Source: Thiohalospira sp051746205
Lineage (GTDB): Bacteria > Pseudomonadota > Gammaproteobacteria > Thiohalospirales > Thiohalospiraceae
Direction of reading: 5' to 3'
DNA: 64,000 bases
Assembly (NCBI GenBank): GCA_051746205.1
Contig: JBNJEU010000002.1
Location: forward strand, 1-64,000
Each line of letters starts with the position of its first letter. Position 1 is the stretch's first letter. The position numbers and the translations under genes were made by a program. The notes beneath the pieces were generated by a model. That model was not told the origin of the DNA. It saw only the letters and a list, made by a program, of their open reading frames with translations, and did no database searches. This document shows, in pieces, positions 34,702 to 45,168 of the stretch.

Positions 34702-36528
34702 TTATTCCACGGTCACCGACTTGGCCAGGTTGCGCGGCTGGTCCACATCGGTGCCCTTGATCACCGCCACGTGGTAGGCGAGCAGCTGGAGAGGAACCGT
34801 GTAGACCATGGGTGCGACCAGTTCGGGGACGGTGGCCAGCGGCAGCGCCTCCATGCCCTCGCCGAGGCTGACCTCGCCATCGGCGAACACGATGAGCTGG
34901 CCGCCCCGGGCGCGCACCTCCTGGAGGTTGGATTTCAGCTTGTCCAGCAGGTCGTCATTGGGCGCCACGGTGACCACCGGCATGTCGGCATCCACGAGCG
35001 CCAGCGGGCCATGCTTGAGCTCCCCGGCGGGGTAGGCTTCGGCGTGGATGTAGGAGATCTCCTTGAGTTTCAGTGCCCCCTCCATGGCCACCGGATAGAG
35101 GGCGCCACGCCCCAGGAAGAGGCTGTGGTGGCGGTCGGCGAAGCCTTCAGCCAGCGCCTCGATGGCCCCATCCAGCTCGAGCGCACGCTCCATGTGGCCG
35201 GGCAGCGACTCCAGGGCCTGAACCAGGGCCGCCTCGGTCCCGGCATCAATGCCGTTGCGATGGGCCAGCACGGCGGCCAGCATCAGCAGGGCGGTGAGCT
35301 GGGTGGTAAAGGCCTTGGTCGAGGCGACCCCGATCTCGGGGCCGGCGCGGGTCATCAGCACGAGATCGGACTCGCGCACCAACGAGCTCTCGGCGACATT
35401 GCAGATGGCCAGGCTCGGGCAGGCGTTCCGCTGGCGAAGATGGCGCAGCGCCGCCAGGGTATCGGCGGTCTCACCCGACTGCGAAATGGTGACCACCAGG
35501 GTGTTCGACCGCACCACCGCCCTGCGGTAGCGAAATTCGCTCGCCACCTCGACCTGACACGGGATCCCGGCCAGCGCCTCGATCCAGTACCGCGCCACCA
35601 TCCCGGCGTGGTAGCTGGTTCCGCAGGCGAGGATCTGGACCGCCTCGACCCGCTCGAAGGTCTCGGCGGCCCGCGGTCCGAAGGCCTCCTCGAAGACACG
35701 CCCGTCGCCGAGGCGGCCCTCCAGGGTATCGGCAATGGCGCGGGGCTGCTCGTGGATCTCCTTGAGCATGAAGTGCCGGTAGTGGCCGCGCTCCACCGCG
35801 CTGGCGGTCAGCTCCGATTCCTGGACGGGGCGCTCGACCTCGCGCCCGTCGGCGTCGAGGATCCGGTAGCGATCGCGGCGCAGATCGACCACATCGCCCT
35901 CTTCCAGGAAGATGAATCGCTGGGTGACCGGGAGGAGGGCGGCGACATCCGAGGCGATGAAGTGCTCACCGATGCCGATGCCGACCACCAGCGGACTGCC
36001 CCGGCGGGTCGCCACCAACCGGCCCGGCTCGGCGTCGCTGACCACCCCGAGGGCGTAGGCGCCCTCCAGATCGCCGACGGTATGCCGCACGGCGGCCAGC
36101 AGATCGTCCCCCTGCTCGCGGTGGTGGTGGATCTGGTGGGCGACGACTTCGGTGTCGGTCTGCGAGGTAAACCGGTACCCGGCCACGATCTGCGCTTCGC
36201 GCAGCGCCTCGTGGTTCTCGATGATGCCGTTGTGCACCACGGCGATGGCATTGTTGCAGATGTGCGGGTGGGCGTTGTTCTCCGACGGCGCGCCGTGGGT
36301 GGCCCAGCGCGTGTGGGCGATGCCGGTATACCCATGGAGCGGGTCGGCGTCCAGCCGCTCCTGGAGGGCGCTGACCTTGCCCATGGCACGCTGGCGCCCC
36401 AGGCGACCCTGCTCGTCGGCAACCACCAGACCGGCGGAGTCATAGCCGCGATACTCCAGCCGTCGCAATCCCTCCATGAGGATCGGGACGACGTCGCGCT
36501 CGGCTACGGCTCCGACGATTCCGCACAT
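34702..36528 (-). CDS. glmS: Glutamine-fructose-6-phosphate aminotransferase (isomerizing)
   Basis: GlmS makes glucosamine-6-phosphate, the first step of UDP-GlcNAc synthesis. The 608-residue protein has the N-terminal glutaminase domain with the nucleophile Cys2 (MCGIVGAVAERD) and RWATHG. The two sugar isomerase (SIS) domains follow, with ACGTSYHAG and VVTISQSGETADTLAAL. The C terminus ends RNLAKSVTVE, the canonical family tail. It follows glmU by two bases, giving a glmU-glmS operon as in E. coli. No glmS ribozyme is expected in this group and none is visible. Confidence 0.98.
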   Translation of the reverse strand: MCGIVGAVAERDVVPILMEGLRRLEYRGYDSAGLVVADEQGRLGRQRAMGKVSALQERLDADPLHGYTGIAHTRWATHGAPSENNAHPHICNNAIAVVHNGIIENHEALREAQIVAGYRFTSQTDTEVVAHQIHHHREQGDDLLAAVRHTVGDLEGAYALGVVSDAEPGRLVATRRGSPLVVGIGIGEHFIASDVAALLPVTQRFIFLEEGDVVDLRRDRYRILDADGREVERPVQESELTASAVERGHYRHFMLKEIHEQPRAIADTLEGRLGDGRVFEEAFGPRAAETFERVEAVQILACGTSYHAGMVARYWIEALAGIPCQVEVASEFRYRRAVVRSNTLVVTISQSGETADTLAALRHLRQRNACPSLAICNVAESSLVRESDLVLMTRAGPEIGVASTKAFTTQLTALLMLAAVLAHRNGIDAGTEAALVQALESLPGHMERALELDGAIEALAEGFADRHHSLFLGRGALYPVAMEGALKLKEISYIHAEAYPAGELKHGPLALVDADMPVVTVAPNDDLLDKLKSNLQEVRARGGQLIVFADGEVSLGEGMEALPLATVPELVAPMVYTVPLQLLAYHVAVIKGTDVDQPRNLAKSVTVE

Positions 36529-36530
36529 GG

Positions 36531-37937
36531 CTAATCCCCCTTCCCGTTGCCGCCGGTCTTCTCCGGCCGCTTCCAGTCGGCGAGGGTCCGCGCCTTCGTT
36601 CGACTGAGCGTGAGCTGTCCGGCCGGGGCATCCCGGGTCAGGGTCGTGCCGGCCCCGATGGTTGCGCCGTCACCGATATCGACGGGCGCCACCAGCTGAC
36701 AGTCGGAGCCGACGAAGACGTCGTCCCCGATCGTGGTCGCGTGCTTGTTGGCTCCATCGTAGTTGCAGGTAATGGTACCGGCGCCGATGTTCACATCCTG
36801 CCCCATTCGGGTATCTCCGATGTACGCCAGGTGGTTTACCTTGGAGCCCCGCCCGATGTGGCTTGCCTTGACCTCGACGAAGTTGCCCACTTTGGCCGAT
36901 TCGTCGAGGGAGGCGCCGGGGCGCAGGCGAGCGAACGGGCCGACGCTCGCGCCACCGCCGGTGGTCGCGCCCTCGATGACACAGTGGCCTTCGACCACCG
37001 TGCCCGCGGAGAGACGACAGTCGCGCAGGACGGTGTAGGGGCCGACGTGGACCCCATCGCCGAGTTCCACCCTGCCTTCGATGACCACGCCGACGTCGAG
37101 AACGACATCACAGCCACATTCCACCTCGCCGCGGACATCCACCCGTGCCGGATCGCGCAGGGTCACACCGGCGAGCATCAGGGCCTCGGCCTGGCGCTGA
37201 CGCCAGATGCCCTCGGTTTCGGCCAGTTGGACTCGATTGTTCACTCCGCTGGCCTCGCGGTGATCGGGGGTGACAACGGCGGCCGGGGCGAAGCCATCGG
37301 CCACGGCCAGGGCGACGGAATCGGTCAGGTAGTACTCGCCCTGGGCATTGTCGTTGCCGATGCGGGCGAGCCAGTCCTTGAGTTCGCGGGCGCGGGCACC
37401 GAGCATACCGGTGTTGGTCTCGTGGATGGCGCGCTGGGTATCCGTCGCATCGCGTTCCTCGACGATGGCGGCCACATAGCCGGAATCGTCCCGGAGGATG
37501 CGACCATACCCGGCGGGATCGGTCATGTGGGCGGTCAGAATGGCCAGACCGCTGTTAGCGGCGGCGTTATCCAGTCGCGCCAGTGTTTCGCAGGTCACGA
37601 GGGGAACATCACCGTAGAGGACCAGCACACGATGCTCATCCGGGACCAGCGGGAGCGCCTGAGCGACCGCGTGAGCGGTGCCGAGCTGTTCCTCTTGCCG
37701 AACCCAGGTCAGGGCAGGCGAGTCGGCCGCATCCACATCCGCCATGGCCGCTCGCACGGTCTCCCCGGAATGCCCATGGACGACGTGGATGGCCGTGGGG
37801 TCAAGGCTCCTGGCGGTGGTAACCACATGTGCCAGCATGGAACAGGGGCCGACCGGATGAAGAACCTTGGGTACGCGCGAATGCATGCGCGATCCTTCGC
37901 CCGCCGCCAGAATGATGATGCTCAGTGGTTCGGACAT
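36531..37937 (-). CDS. glmU: Bifunctional GlmU: GlcNAc-1-P uridyltransferase / glucosamine-1-P acetyltransferase
   Basis: GlmU makes UDP-GlcNAc for peptidoglycan and lipid A. The N-terminal half (to about residue 230) is a pyrophosphorylase with IIILAAGEGSRMHSRVPKVLHP, the LYGDVPL metal site and NTGM. The C-terminal half is a left-handed beta-helix of hexapeptide repeats with the acetyltransferase stretch VGNFVEVKASHIGRGSKVNH and TITCNYDGANKH. The 468-residue length is normal. A GGAGGAAACAGGA ribosome binding site precedes the ATG. A terminator-like hairpin separates it from atpC upstream, so it probably has its own promoter or depends on readthrough. Confidence 0.98.
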   Translation of the reverse strand: MSEPLSIIILAAGEGSRMHSRVPKVLHPVGPCSMLAHVVTTARSLDPTAIHVVHGHSGETVRAAMADVDAADSPALTWVRQEEQLGTAHAVAQALPLVPDEHRVLVLYGDVPLVTCETLARLDNAAANSGLAILTAHMTDPAGYGRILRDDSGYVAAIVEERDATDTQRAIHETNTGMLGARARELKDWLARIGNDNAQGEYYLTDSVALAVADGFAPAAVVTPDHREASGVNNRVQLAETEGIWRQRQAEALMLAGVTLRDPARVDVRGEVECGCDVVLDVGVVIEGRVELGDGVHVGPYTVLRDCRLSAGTVVEGHCVIEGATTGGGASVGPFARLRPGASLDESAKVGNFVEVKASHIGRGSKVNHLAYIGDTRMGQDVNIGAGTITCNYDGANKHATTIGDDVFVGSDCQLVAPVDIGDGATIGAGTTLTRDAPAGQLTLSRTKARTLADWKRPEKTGGNGKGD

Positions 37938-38001
37938 GCGTTCCTGTTTCCTCCGTCAATTCAGGCCCTGTCCGAGCAGGTCGCCCGACGCCGTAAAGCA
38001 A

Positions 38002-38033
38002 AGAGGGCAGCCCGCACGATGCGGCCGCCCTCT
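38002..38033 (-). terminator. Probable terminator of the atp operon
   Basis: The stem AGAGGGC (38002-38008) pairs with GCCCTCT (38027-38033), with a further short inner stem. On the minus strand it is followed by TTTGCTTTA-like sequence, an imperfect T run. It lies 39 bases after the atpC stop and 65 bases before glmU. Partial readthrough into glmU is possible because the T run is broken. Confidence 0.65.
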
Positions 38034-38071
38034 CTGCATTGGACATAGCGTCCACCGGTCGGTGGCGGCGT

Positions 38072-38494
38072 TCAGCTGCCGCGGCTGCGCATCCGCTGGA
38101 TGGTCTGCAGCTTGGCCGCAGCCTCAACCAGTTCGGCCTGAGCCTTGGCGTAATCGACCTTGTCCTTCTGATCGGCCATGGCCTTTTCGGCGGCTTCCTT
38201 CGCCTGAACAGCCTGCGCCTCGTCCAGGTCCCTCGCCCGTACCGCCGTGTCGGCAAGGACCGTGGTGACGTGGGGTTGCACTTCGAGCATCCCGCCGGAG
38301 ACGTAGAAGCCCTGGCGCTCACCGCCCTGGAGGGTCACCGTCACCTCACCGGGCCGCAGCCGCGCAAGATAGGCGGCGTGGCGGGGCATGATACCCACCT
38401 CGCCGTCATCGGCCTGAGCGGTGAGCATCTCGGCCGTGCCGGAGAAGATCTCCGCCTCGGCGCTGACGATGTCCACATGCATGGTCGTAGCCAT
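38072..38494 (-). CDS. atpC: ATP synthase F1 epsilon subunit
   Basis: Epsilon couples the F1 rotor and inhibits ATP hydrolysis. The 140-residue protein has the N-terminal beta sandwich (MHVDIVSAEAEIFSG, GEVGIMPRHAAYLARLRPGEV) and the C-terminal two-helix hairpin (DEAQAVQAKEAAEKAMADQ). It is the last gene of the atp operon, 12 bases after atpD, and is followed by a terminator hairpin. Confidence 0.97.
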   Translation of the reverse strand: MATTMHVDIVSAEAEIFSGTAEMLTAQADDGEVGIMPRHAAYLARLRPGEVTVTLQGGERQGFYVSGGMLEVQPHVTTVLADTAVRARDLDEAQAVQAKEAAEKAMADQKDKVDYAKAQAELVEAAAKLQTIQRMRSRGS

Positions 38495-38506
38495 AACGGT
38501 GTCCCC

Positions 38507-39883
<1,377 letters not shown>

Positions 39884-39927
39884 GTTTGGAACCCCTTAAT
39901 TCCGCTCGAATTCGGTTACCGGCGGCA

Positions 39928-40788
39928 CTAGACCGCAGCGGCGCCAGAGACGATTTCCGACAGCTCCTGCGTGATTGCCGCCTGACGGGCCTTGTTGTAG
40001 GCCATCTGCAGGTCACCGATCATGTCGCCGGCGTTATCGGAGGCCGCCTTCATAGCGACCATACGGGCCGCCATCTCGGAGGCGACATTCTCGACCACCG
40101 CCTGATAGACCTGCGCCTCGATGTAGCGCGTCAGCAGATCATCCAGAACAACCTGCGCCTCGGGCTCGTAGATGTAGTCCCAGTGATGCTTGAGTTCGTC
40201 ATCTTCGGCTTTCGGCAACGGCAGCAGCTGGACCACATTCGGCGTCTGGCTCATGGTGTTCACGAAGGTGTTCTTCGCCAGGAAGAGCCGGTCGATCCGG
40301 CCTTCCATATAGGCGTCCAGCATCACCTTCACGGTCCCGATGATGTCGTCCAGACCCGGCCGATCCCCCAGGTTCGTGGCGCTGGAGACGATGTTGCCGC
40401 CGATCCGCCTGATGAACTGCGTCCCCTTGGTACCGAACACCGCGTGGTCCATTTCCACGCCCTGACTGTCCCACTCACGCACGGCATTGAGCGTGCTCCG
40501 GAACAGATTGACGTTCAGCCCGCCGCAGAGACCCCGATCGGTGGATACAGTGACGAAACCCACCCGGTTCGCCTCACGCTCTTCCATGAACGGATGGCGA
40601 TATTCCGGGTGCGCATTGGCCAGATGCCCGATCACCTGCGCCATCTTGCTGGCGTACGGCCGGGTCGCCTCCATCCGATCCTGCGCCTTGCGCATTTTCG
40701 ATGCGGCGACCATCTCCATGGCCTTGGTGATCTTCTGGGTATTCTGGATGCTCTTGATCTGAGAGCGAATCTCCTTCGCGCCGGCCAT
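39928..40788 (-). CDS. atpG: ATP synthase F1 gamma subunit
   Basis: Gamma is the central rotor shaft. The 286-residue protein has the conserved N-terminal helix (AGAKEIRSQIKSIQNTQKITKAMEMVAASKMRKAQ) described here by its ends, the Rossmann-like middle with DRGLCGGLNVNLFR, and the C-terminal helix with ITQELSEIVSGAAA. Its position between atpA and atpD is standard. Confidence 0.98.
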   Translation of the reverse strand: MAGAKEIRSQIKSIQNTQKITKAMEMVAASKMRKAQDRMEATRPYASKMAQVIGHLANAHPEYRHPFMEEREANRVGFVTVSTDRGLCGGLNVNLFRSTLNAVREWDSQGVEMDHAVFGTKGTQFIRRIGGNIVSSATNLGDRPGLDDIIGTVKVMLDAYMEGRIDRLFLAKNTFVNTMSQTPNVVQLLPLPKAEDDELKHHWDYIYEPEAQVVLDDLLTRYIEAQVYQAVVENVASEMAARMVAMKAASDNAGDMIGDLQMAYNKARQAAITQELSEIVSGAAAV

Positions 40789-40803
40789 CGGTCTACTCCC
40801 GGT

Positions 40804-42345
40804 TTACCAAGCGTTGTTGGCCTTGAAATCTTCGATGGCCTTGGCCATCCCGGATTCGATCTCGTCGTTGAAGTCGCCGGCCTCGTTGATCTTCGCGATG
40901 AGATCGGTCTGCTGGGACTTCATGTAGTCGTGCAGTGCGGCCTCGAACGGCACCACCTTGTCGTCGTCGACGTCGTCGAGGTAGCCCTTCTCTGCCGCAA
41001 AGAGGGACGCGGCCATCAGACCGATCGACAGCGGTGAGTACTGCCCCTGCTTCATCAACTCGGTAACGCGCTTGCCGCGATCCAGCTGCTTGCGAGTGTG
41101 CTCGTCCAGGTCGGAGGCGAACTGCGCAAAGGCCGCCAGCTCACGGTACTGCGCCAGAGAAAGGCGCACGCCGCCACCCAGCTTCTTGATGATCTTGGTC
41201 TGGGCCGCGCCGCCGACACGCGAGACCGACAGGCCGGCGTTGATGGCGGGGCGAATCCCGGAATTGAAGAGGTCACTCTCCAGGAAGATCTGACCGTCGG
41301 TGATGGAGATCACGTTGGTGGGCACGAAGGCCGACACGTCACCCGCCTGCGTCTCGATGATCGGCAGGGCGGTCAGCGAACCGGTCTTGCCCTTCACTTC
41401 GCCGTTGGTCATGCGCTCGACATAGTCGGCATTGACCCGCGCGGCGCGCTCCAGCAGACGCGAATGCAGATAGAAGACATCACCCGGATAGGCCTCGCGT
41501 CCCGGCGGCCGCTTCAGCAGCAGCGACACCTGGCGATAGGCCCACGCCTGCTTGGTCAGGTCGTCGTAGACCACCAGGGCATCCTCGCCGCGATCACGGA
41601 AGTATTCGCCCATGGCGCAGCCGGCGTACGGGGCAATGTACTGCATGGAGGCCGGGTCGGCGGCACTGGCGCTGACCACAATGGTATGTTCCAGCGCCCC
41701 GTGCTCCTCGAGGCGGCTCACCACGCTGGCCACCGAGGAAGCCTTCTGGCCCACGGCGACGTAGATGCACTTAACGCCCGTACCCTTCTGATTGATGATC
41801 GCATCGATTCCGACGGCGGTCTTGCCGGTCTGGCGATCGCCGATGATCAACTCACGCTGACCGCGGCCCACAGGAACCATGGCGTCGATCGCCTTGATAC
41901 CGGTCTGCAGCGGCTGGTCGACACCCTGCCGGTCGATGACCCCCGGGGCGATCTTCTCGATGGGGGAGGTCCCTTCGTCTTCGATGGGACCCTTGCCGTC
42001 GAGCGGAGCACCCAGCGAATTCACGACGCGTCCGAGCATGTCCTTGCCGACCGGGACCTCGAGGATCCGGCCAGTGGCCTTCACGGTATCACCCTCGGTG
42101 ATGTGATCCGCATCACCCAGCACCACGGCACCGACCGAGTCGCGTTCGAGGTTCAGCGCCATGCCGTAGACCTCGCCCGGGAATTCGATCATCTCGCCGG
42201 ACATGATGTCCGCCAGACCGTGTATACGGGCGATGCCATCAGCGATGCTGACAATGGTGCCCTCGTTTCGCGCCTCGGCGACGGCATCGAAATTCTCGAT
42301 GCGCTTCTTGATGAGATCGCTGATCTCGGCAGGATTCAATTGCAT
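40804..42345 (-). CDS. atpA: ATP synthase F1 alpha subunit
   Basis: Alpha carries the non-catalytic nucleotide sites. The 513-residue length equals E. coli AtpA. Visible motifs are Walker A GDRQTGKT (about 169-176), LVVYDDLTKQAWAYRQ (Walker B region), the alpha signature around PAINAGLSVSRVGGAAQ with the arginine finger, and the C-terminal GMAKAIEDFKANNAW. Confidence 0.99.
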   Translation of the reverse strand: MQLNPAEISDLIKKRIENFDAVAEARNEGTIVSIADGIARIHGLADIMSGEMIEFPGEVYGMALNLERDSVGAVVLGDADHITEGDTVKATGRILEVPVGKDMLGRVVNSLGAPLDGKGPIEDEGTSPIEKIAPGVIDRQGVDQPLQTGIKAIDAMVPVGRGQRELIIGDRQTGKTAVGIDAIINQKGTGVKCIYVAVGQKASSVASVVSRLEEHGALEHTIVVSASAADPASMQYIAPYAGCAMGEYFRDRGEDALVVYDDLTKQAWAYRQVSLLLKRPPGREAYPGDVFYLHSRLLERAARVNADYVERMTNGEVKGKTGSLTALPIIETQAGDVSAFVPTNVISITDGQIFLESDLFNSGIRPAINAGLSVSRVGGAAQTKIIKKLGGGVRLSLAQYRELAAFAQFASDLDEHTRKQLDRGKRVTELMKQGQYSPLSIGLMAASLFAAEKGYLDDVDDDKVVPFEAALHDYMKSQQTDLIAKINEAGDFNDEIESGMAKAIEDFKANNAW

Positions 42346-42372
42346 GCTTGCATTCCTCTCAATTCGGTCCGG

Positions 42373-42909
42373 TTAGTGCCGCAGGCTGCTCGCCATTTGC
42401 TTCAAGCGGCCGGTCACGGAGCCGTCGATGACCAGGTCGCCGGCCCGAATCACGGCACCGCCAATGAGTGCTTCATCCACGTCGCATTCGAGCTCCACTT
42501 CGCGACCCAGGCGTGTCTTCAGAGCGGTGGCGATGGCCTTCTGCTGGGCATCGGAAACCGGCATGGCTGCGGTGACGCGGGCCCCGACGGTTCCCTGGGC
42601 CTCGCCCCGGAGCTCCTCGTAGAGCGGGGCAATGGCCGGCAGAAGACGCAGGCGACGGTTCTCCGCCAGCAGGCGGACCAGATTGCGTCCGTCCTCGTCC
42701 AGCTGCCCTTCGCCGATGCCGCAGATCAGCTCGGCGAGGCTGGCTCGAGTCAGCCGCGGATTGTCGAGACGACTCGCCATCGCATCATCGGCGGCCACTG
42801 CGGCCAGGAACCGGAGCTGGTTCGACCAGCGTTCATAGTCGCCCCCGGCCTCGGCCAGTTCGAATACCGCTTTGGCGTACGGCCGCGCGGTCGTGGTGAG
42901 TTCAGCCAT
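42373..42909 (-). CDS. atpH: ATP synthase F1 delta subunit
   Basis: Delta links F1 to the peripheral stalk. The 178-residue protein starts with the family pattern TTARPYAKAVFELA and ends with the C-terminal domain containing DEALIGGAVIRAGDLVIDGSV, the AtpH signature. It lies 10 bases after atpF. Confidence 0.97.
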   Translation of the reverse strand: MAELTTTARPYAKAVFELAEAGGDYERWSNQLRFLAAVAADDAMASRLDNPRLTRASLAELICGIGEGQLDEDGRNLVRLLAENRRLRLLPAIAPLYEELRGEAQGTVGARVTAAMPVSDAQQKAIATALKTRLGREVELECDVDEALIGGAVIRAGDLVIDGSVTGRLKQMASSLRH

Positions 42910-42919
42910 GTTCGGTCAC

Positions 42920-43390
42920 CTAGATCTGCGCCACAAGGTCGTCGACGACCTTCTCGTGGGCCTTGGCGTCGATCTCCTTCTGCAGGATCCGCTCGGCGCC
43001 GGCGACGGCCAGGCTACCCACCTGCTTGCGCAGTTCCTCTCGCGCCCGGTTGAGTTCCTGTTCCATCTCCGCCTCGGCCGACTCCTTGATCCGGTCGGCC
43101 TCTTCACGCGCGGTCGTCTGCGCCTGTTCGACGATCTCATTGGAGCGCTTGCGCGCCTGGCCCACGATCTCGCTTGCCTCCTGCTTGGCCTCGTGAATCA
43201 ACTGCTTGGCCCGTTCCTCGGCCAGCTTCTGCTCATTCTCGCCGCGCTCCGCGGCCGCCAGGCCATCGGCGATCTTCTTCTGACGCTCCTGCATGGCCTC
43301 CATGATCGGCGGCCATATGTACTTCATGGTCACCCAGACCAGAAGCGCGAAGGTAATCATCTGGCCAAGCAGCGTGAGATTGATATTCAC
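42920..43390 (-). CDS. atpF: ATP synthase Fo b subunit
   Basis: The b subunit dimer forms the peripheral stalk. The 156-residue protein has one N-terminal membrane helix (NLTLLGQMITFALLVWVTM). A long charged helix rich in Ala, Glu and Lys follows (about 40-140), then a C-terminal AGAERILQKEI segment that contacts delta. The length equals E. coli AtpF (156). Confidence 0.97.
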   Translation of the reverse strand: MNINLTLLGQMITFALLVWVTMKYIWPPIMEAMQERQKKIADGLAAAERGENEQKLAEERAKQLIHEAKQEASEIVGQARKRSNEIVEQAQTTAREEADRIKESAEAEMEQELNRAREELRKQVGSLAVAGAERILQKEIDAKAHEKVVDDLVAQI

Positions 43391-43451
43391 GTTGCCACCC
43401 CCTGGTTATCGATTGACACGTATGCTCTGGATCGCGTGGCTGTCGTGTTGA

Positions 43452-43727
43452 TCAGCCTGCGACCGCGGCGCTGAAGGGGTTGGCGAAGGTGAAGAACAGG
43501 GCCAGACCCACACCGATCATGGTCACGGCGTCGAGCAGACCGGCGACGATGAACATCTTCACCTGCAGCATCGGCACCATCTCCGGCTGACGCGCGGCGC
43601 CTTCCAGGAAACGGCCGCCCAGCAGGCCGAAGCCAATGGCGGTACCGAGGGCGCCGAGGCCCAGGATCAGGCCCACGGCGATGGCGGTCATACCCTCAAC
43701 GTTTGCGAGTGCGAGTGCGGATTCCAT
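43452..43727 (-). CDS. atpE: ATP synthase Fo c subunit
   Basis: The c subunits form the proton-driven rotor ring. The 91-residue protein is a two-helix hairpin with the polar loop ARQPEM. The proton-binding carboxylate is Asp66 in FIVAGLLDAVTMIG, equivalent to E. coli Asp61. The helix 1 pattern GTAIGFGLLGGRFLEGAARQP matches proton-type proteobacterial rings and I see no sodium-type signature. I chose the ATG at 43727 because the in-frame extension upstream is not conserved and because a GGAGG-type site precedes it. Confidence 0.97.
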   Translation of the reverse strand: MESALALANVEGMTAIAVGLILGLGALGTAIGFGLLGGRFLEGAARQPEMVPMLQVKMFIVAGLLDAVTMIGVGLALFFTFANPFSAAVAG

Positions 43728-43812
43728 TGGTTCCTCCAGGGTCTTGAAAGTCAAGGTTACGGGTTGAACTGTCGCGGGTACCGGCCAATCCGGTCCCGCA
43801 CGCGATACGAAA

Positions 43813-44595
43813 TCAGTGGTCCTCGTGGGCCATGCTCAGGTAGACGATGGTCAGGACCATGAAGATGAAGGCCTGCAGCGTGATGATCAGCAGCTTGAAC
43901 AGTGACCACGGCAGCCCCAGCGTCCAGATGGCCCACCACGGCAGCAGTGCGATCAGCGTGAAGATCAGGCCGCCCGCGTACATGTTGCCGAACAGTCGCA
44001 GCGAGAGCGAGACCGGCTTCGCGACCTCTTCCACCACCTTCAGTACGAAGTTGAACGGGATGAACCATTTACCGAACGGCTGCAGGATCATTTCCTTACC
44101 GAAGCCTCCGAAACCTTTCACCTTGACGCTGTAGAACAGGATCAGCAGGAAGACCGCGATGGACATCCCGAAGGTCGCGTTGACGTCCGAGGTCGGATTG
44201 ATGCGCAGATGGGTCAGGCCCATCTCCTTGAAGTACGGTATGGTGGTCAGGTACGGAACCAGATCGTACGGCAGCAGCTTGACCAGGTTCATCAGGAAGA
44301 CCCAGACGAGGATCGTCAGAGCCAGCGGTGCAATGAGATTGCTCTTGCCGTGGAAGGTGTCCTTCACCTGTTGATCCACGAACTCCACCAGTATTTCGGC
44401 AACATTCAGGAGCCCGCTCGGAACTCCGCTTGTGGCCTTGCGCGCAGCACGGTGGAAGATGAACAGAAAAACCGCGCCCAGCAGAATCGAAAAGAACATG
44501 GTGTCCAGGTGGATGGCCCAGAATCCTTCACCAATGGACAGATGGCCCAGGTGGTGCTGGATGTATTCACCTGCGTTCGGGTTCTCGGATGCCAT
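43813..44595 (-). CDS. atpB: ATP synthase Fo a subunit
   Basis: The a subunit forms the proton half-channels against the c ring. The 260-residue protein has five or six membrane helices and the essential arginine in KPVSLSLRLFGNMYAGG. The preceding helix segment has the NFVLKVVEEVAKP pattern, and the C terminus ends VLTIVYLSMAHEDH. I chose the ATG at 44595 rather than a TTG two codons upstream. Gaps to atpI (30 bases) and atpE (85 bases) are ordinary for the operon. Confidence 0.97.
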   Translation of the reverse strand: MASENPNAGEYIQHHLGHLSIGEGFWAIHLDTMFFSILLGAVFLFIFHRAARKATSGVPSGLLNVAEILVEFVDQQVKDTFHGKSNLIAPLALTILVWVFLMNLVKLLPYDLVPYLTTIPYFKEMGLTHLRINPTSDVNATFGMSIAVFLLILFYSVKVKGFGGFGKEMILQPFGKWFIPFNFVLKVVEEVAKPVSLSLRLFGNMYAGGLIFTLIALLPWWAIWTLGLPWSLFKLLIITLQAFIFMVLTIVYLSMAHEDH

Positions 44596-44625
44596 GCTCA
44601 AACTCTCTTGCAGTCGCGATGAATT

Positions 44626-45039
44626 TCAGTATTCAGGGCCGGTAAGGGCGGGTAGCAGAGCGAGCCAGAAGGCGACGAGCGTGACCATGTACGTCAGGAA
44701 CATCGCCAGGAAGTTCACTTCCATCGTCGCTATGACGATGGCGAACAGGGCCACGGTCAGAACGAGCTTCTGTGCTTCGGCGGAGTAGAAACGCCGAACC
44801 AGCTTGTCCACCGGCAGCCCGCGCGTCCCCACAAAGACCCGCAGAGCAAAATACAGCGTGCTTGCGACACTGATACCCCCTCCCATCAGTGCCGACTCGG
44901 CGGCGTTCACATGCCCCAGCAGAAACAGCGCCCCTGCGGCCAGCAGCATCAATCCGAATTGAATCCCCAGAATGACACCCACGGCGCGGCGGCTGAACTG
45001 CACCGGAGCAACCGCGTTTCCCGGGCGATTGTCAGTCAC
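44626..45039 (-). CDS. atpI: ATP synthase subunit I (AtpI)
   Basis: AtpI is a small membrane protein linked to c-ring assembly and Mg/Ca handling; it is not part of the finished enzyme. The 137-residue protein has four hydrophobic segments (about 19-40, 46-66, 91-106 and 110-130) and sits first in the operon before atpB, the usual place. Sequence conservation in this family is low, so the call rests on position, size and topology. The start is GTG at 45039. Confidence 0.85.
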   Translation of the reverse strand: MTDNRPGNAVAPVQFSRRAVGVILGIQFGLMLLAAGALFLLGHVNAAESALMGGGISVASTLYFALRVFVGTRGLPVDKLVRRFYSAEAQKLVLTVALFAIVIATMEVNFLAMFLTYMVTLVAFWLALLPALTGPEY

Positions 45040-45115
45040 ACCCTGTCCACCGGGATGCCCCTTGTCCGGGCATGCAACGCCCCCTCGTCAAGCTACCACC
45101 CAACAGCAGCCGCGG

Positions 45116-45145
45116 ATTATAAGAGGATGCGAAGTACAGGGTCAA
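45116..45145 (-). promoter_or_regulatory. Sigma-70-type promoter of the atp operon
   Basis: On the minus strand, TTGACC (complement of 45140-45145) is followed 18 bases later by a perfect TATAAT (complement of 45116-45121). It points at atpI, whose GTG lies about 75 bases downstream. It lies in the gap between the parB stop and atpI. This is the best -35/-10 match in the window. Confidence 0.75.
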
Positions 45146-45168
45146 ATGTCTTTTCGATGAAAAGGCCA

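Noticed and set aside
32646..36534. Long plus-strand open frames opposite uvrD and glmS
   Set aside because: Both are antisense shadows of complete, motif-bearing genes and have no recognisable domain.
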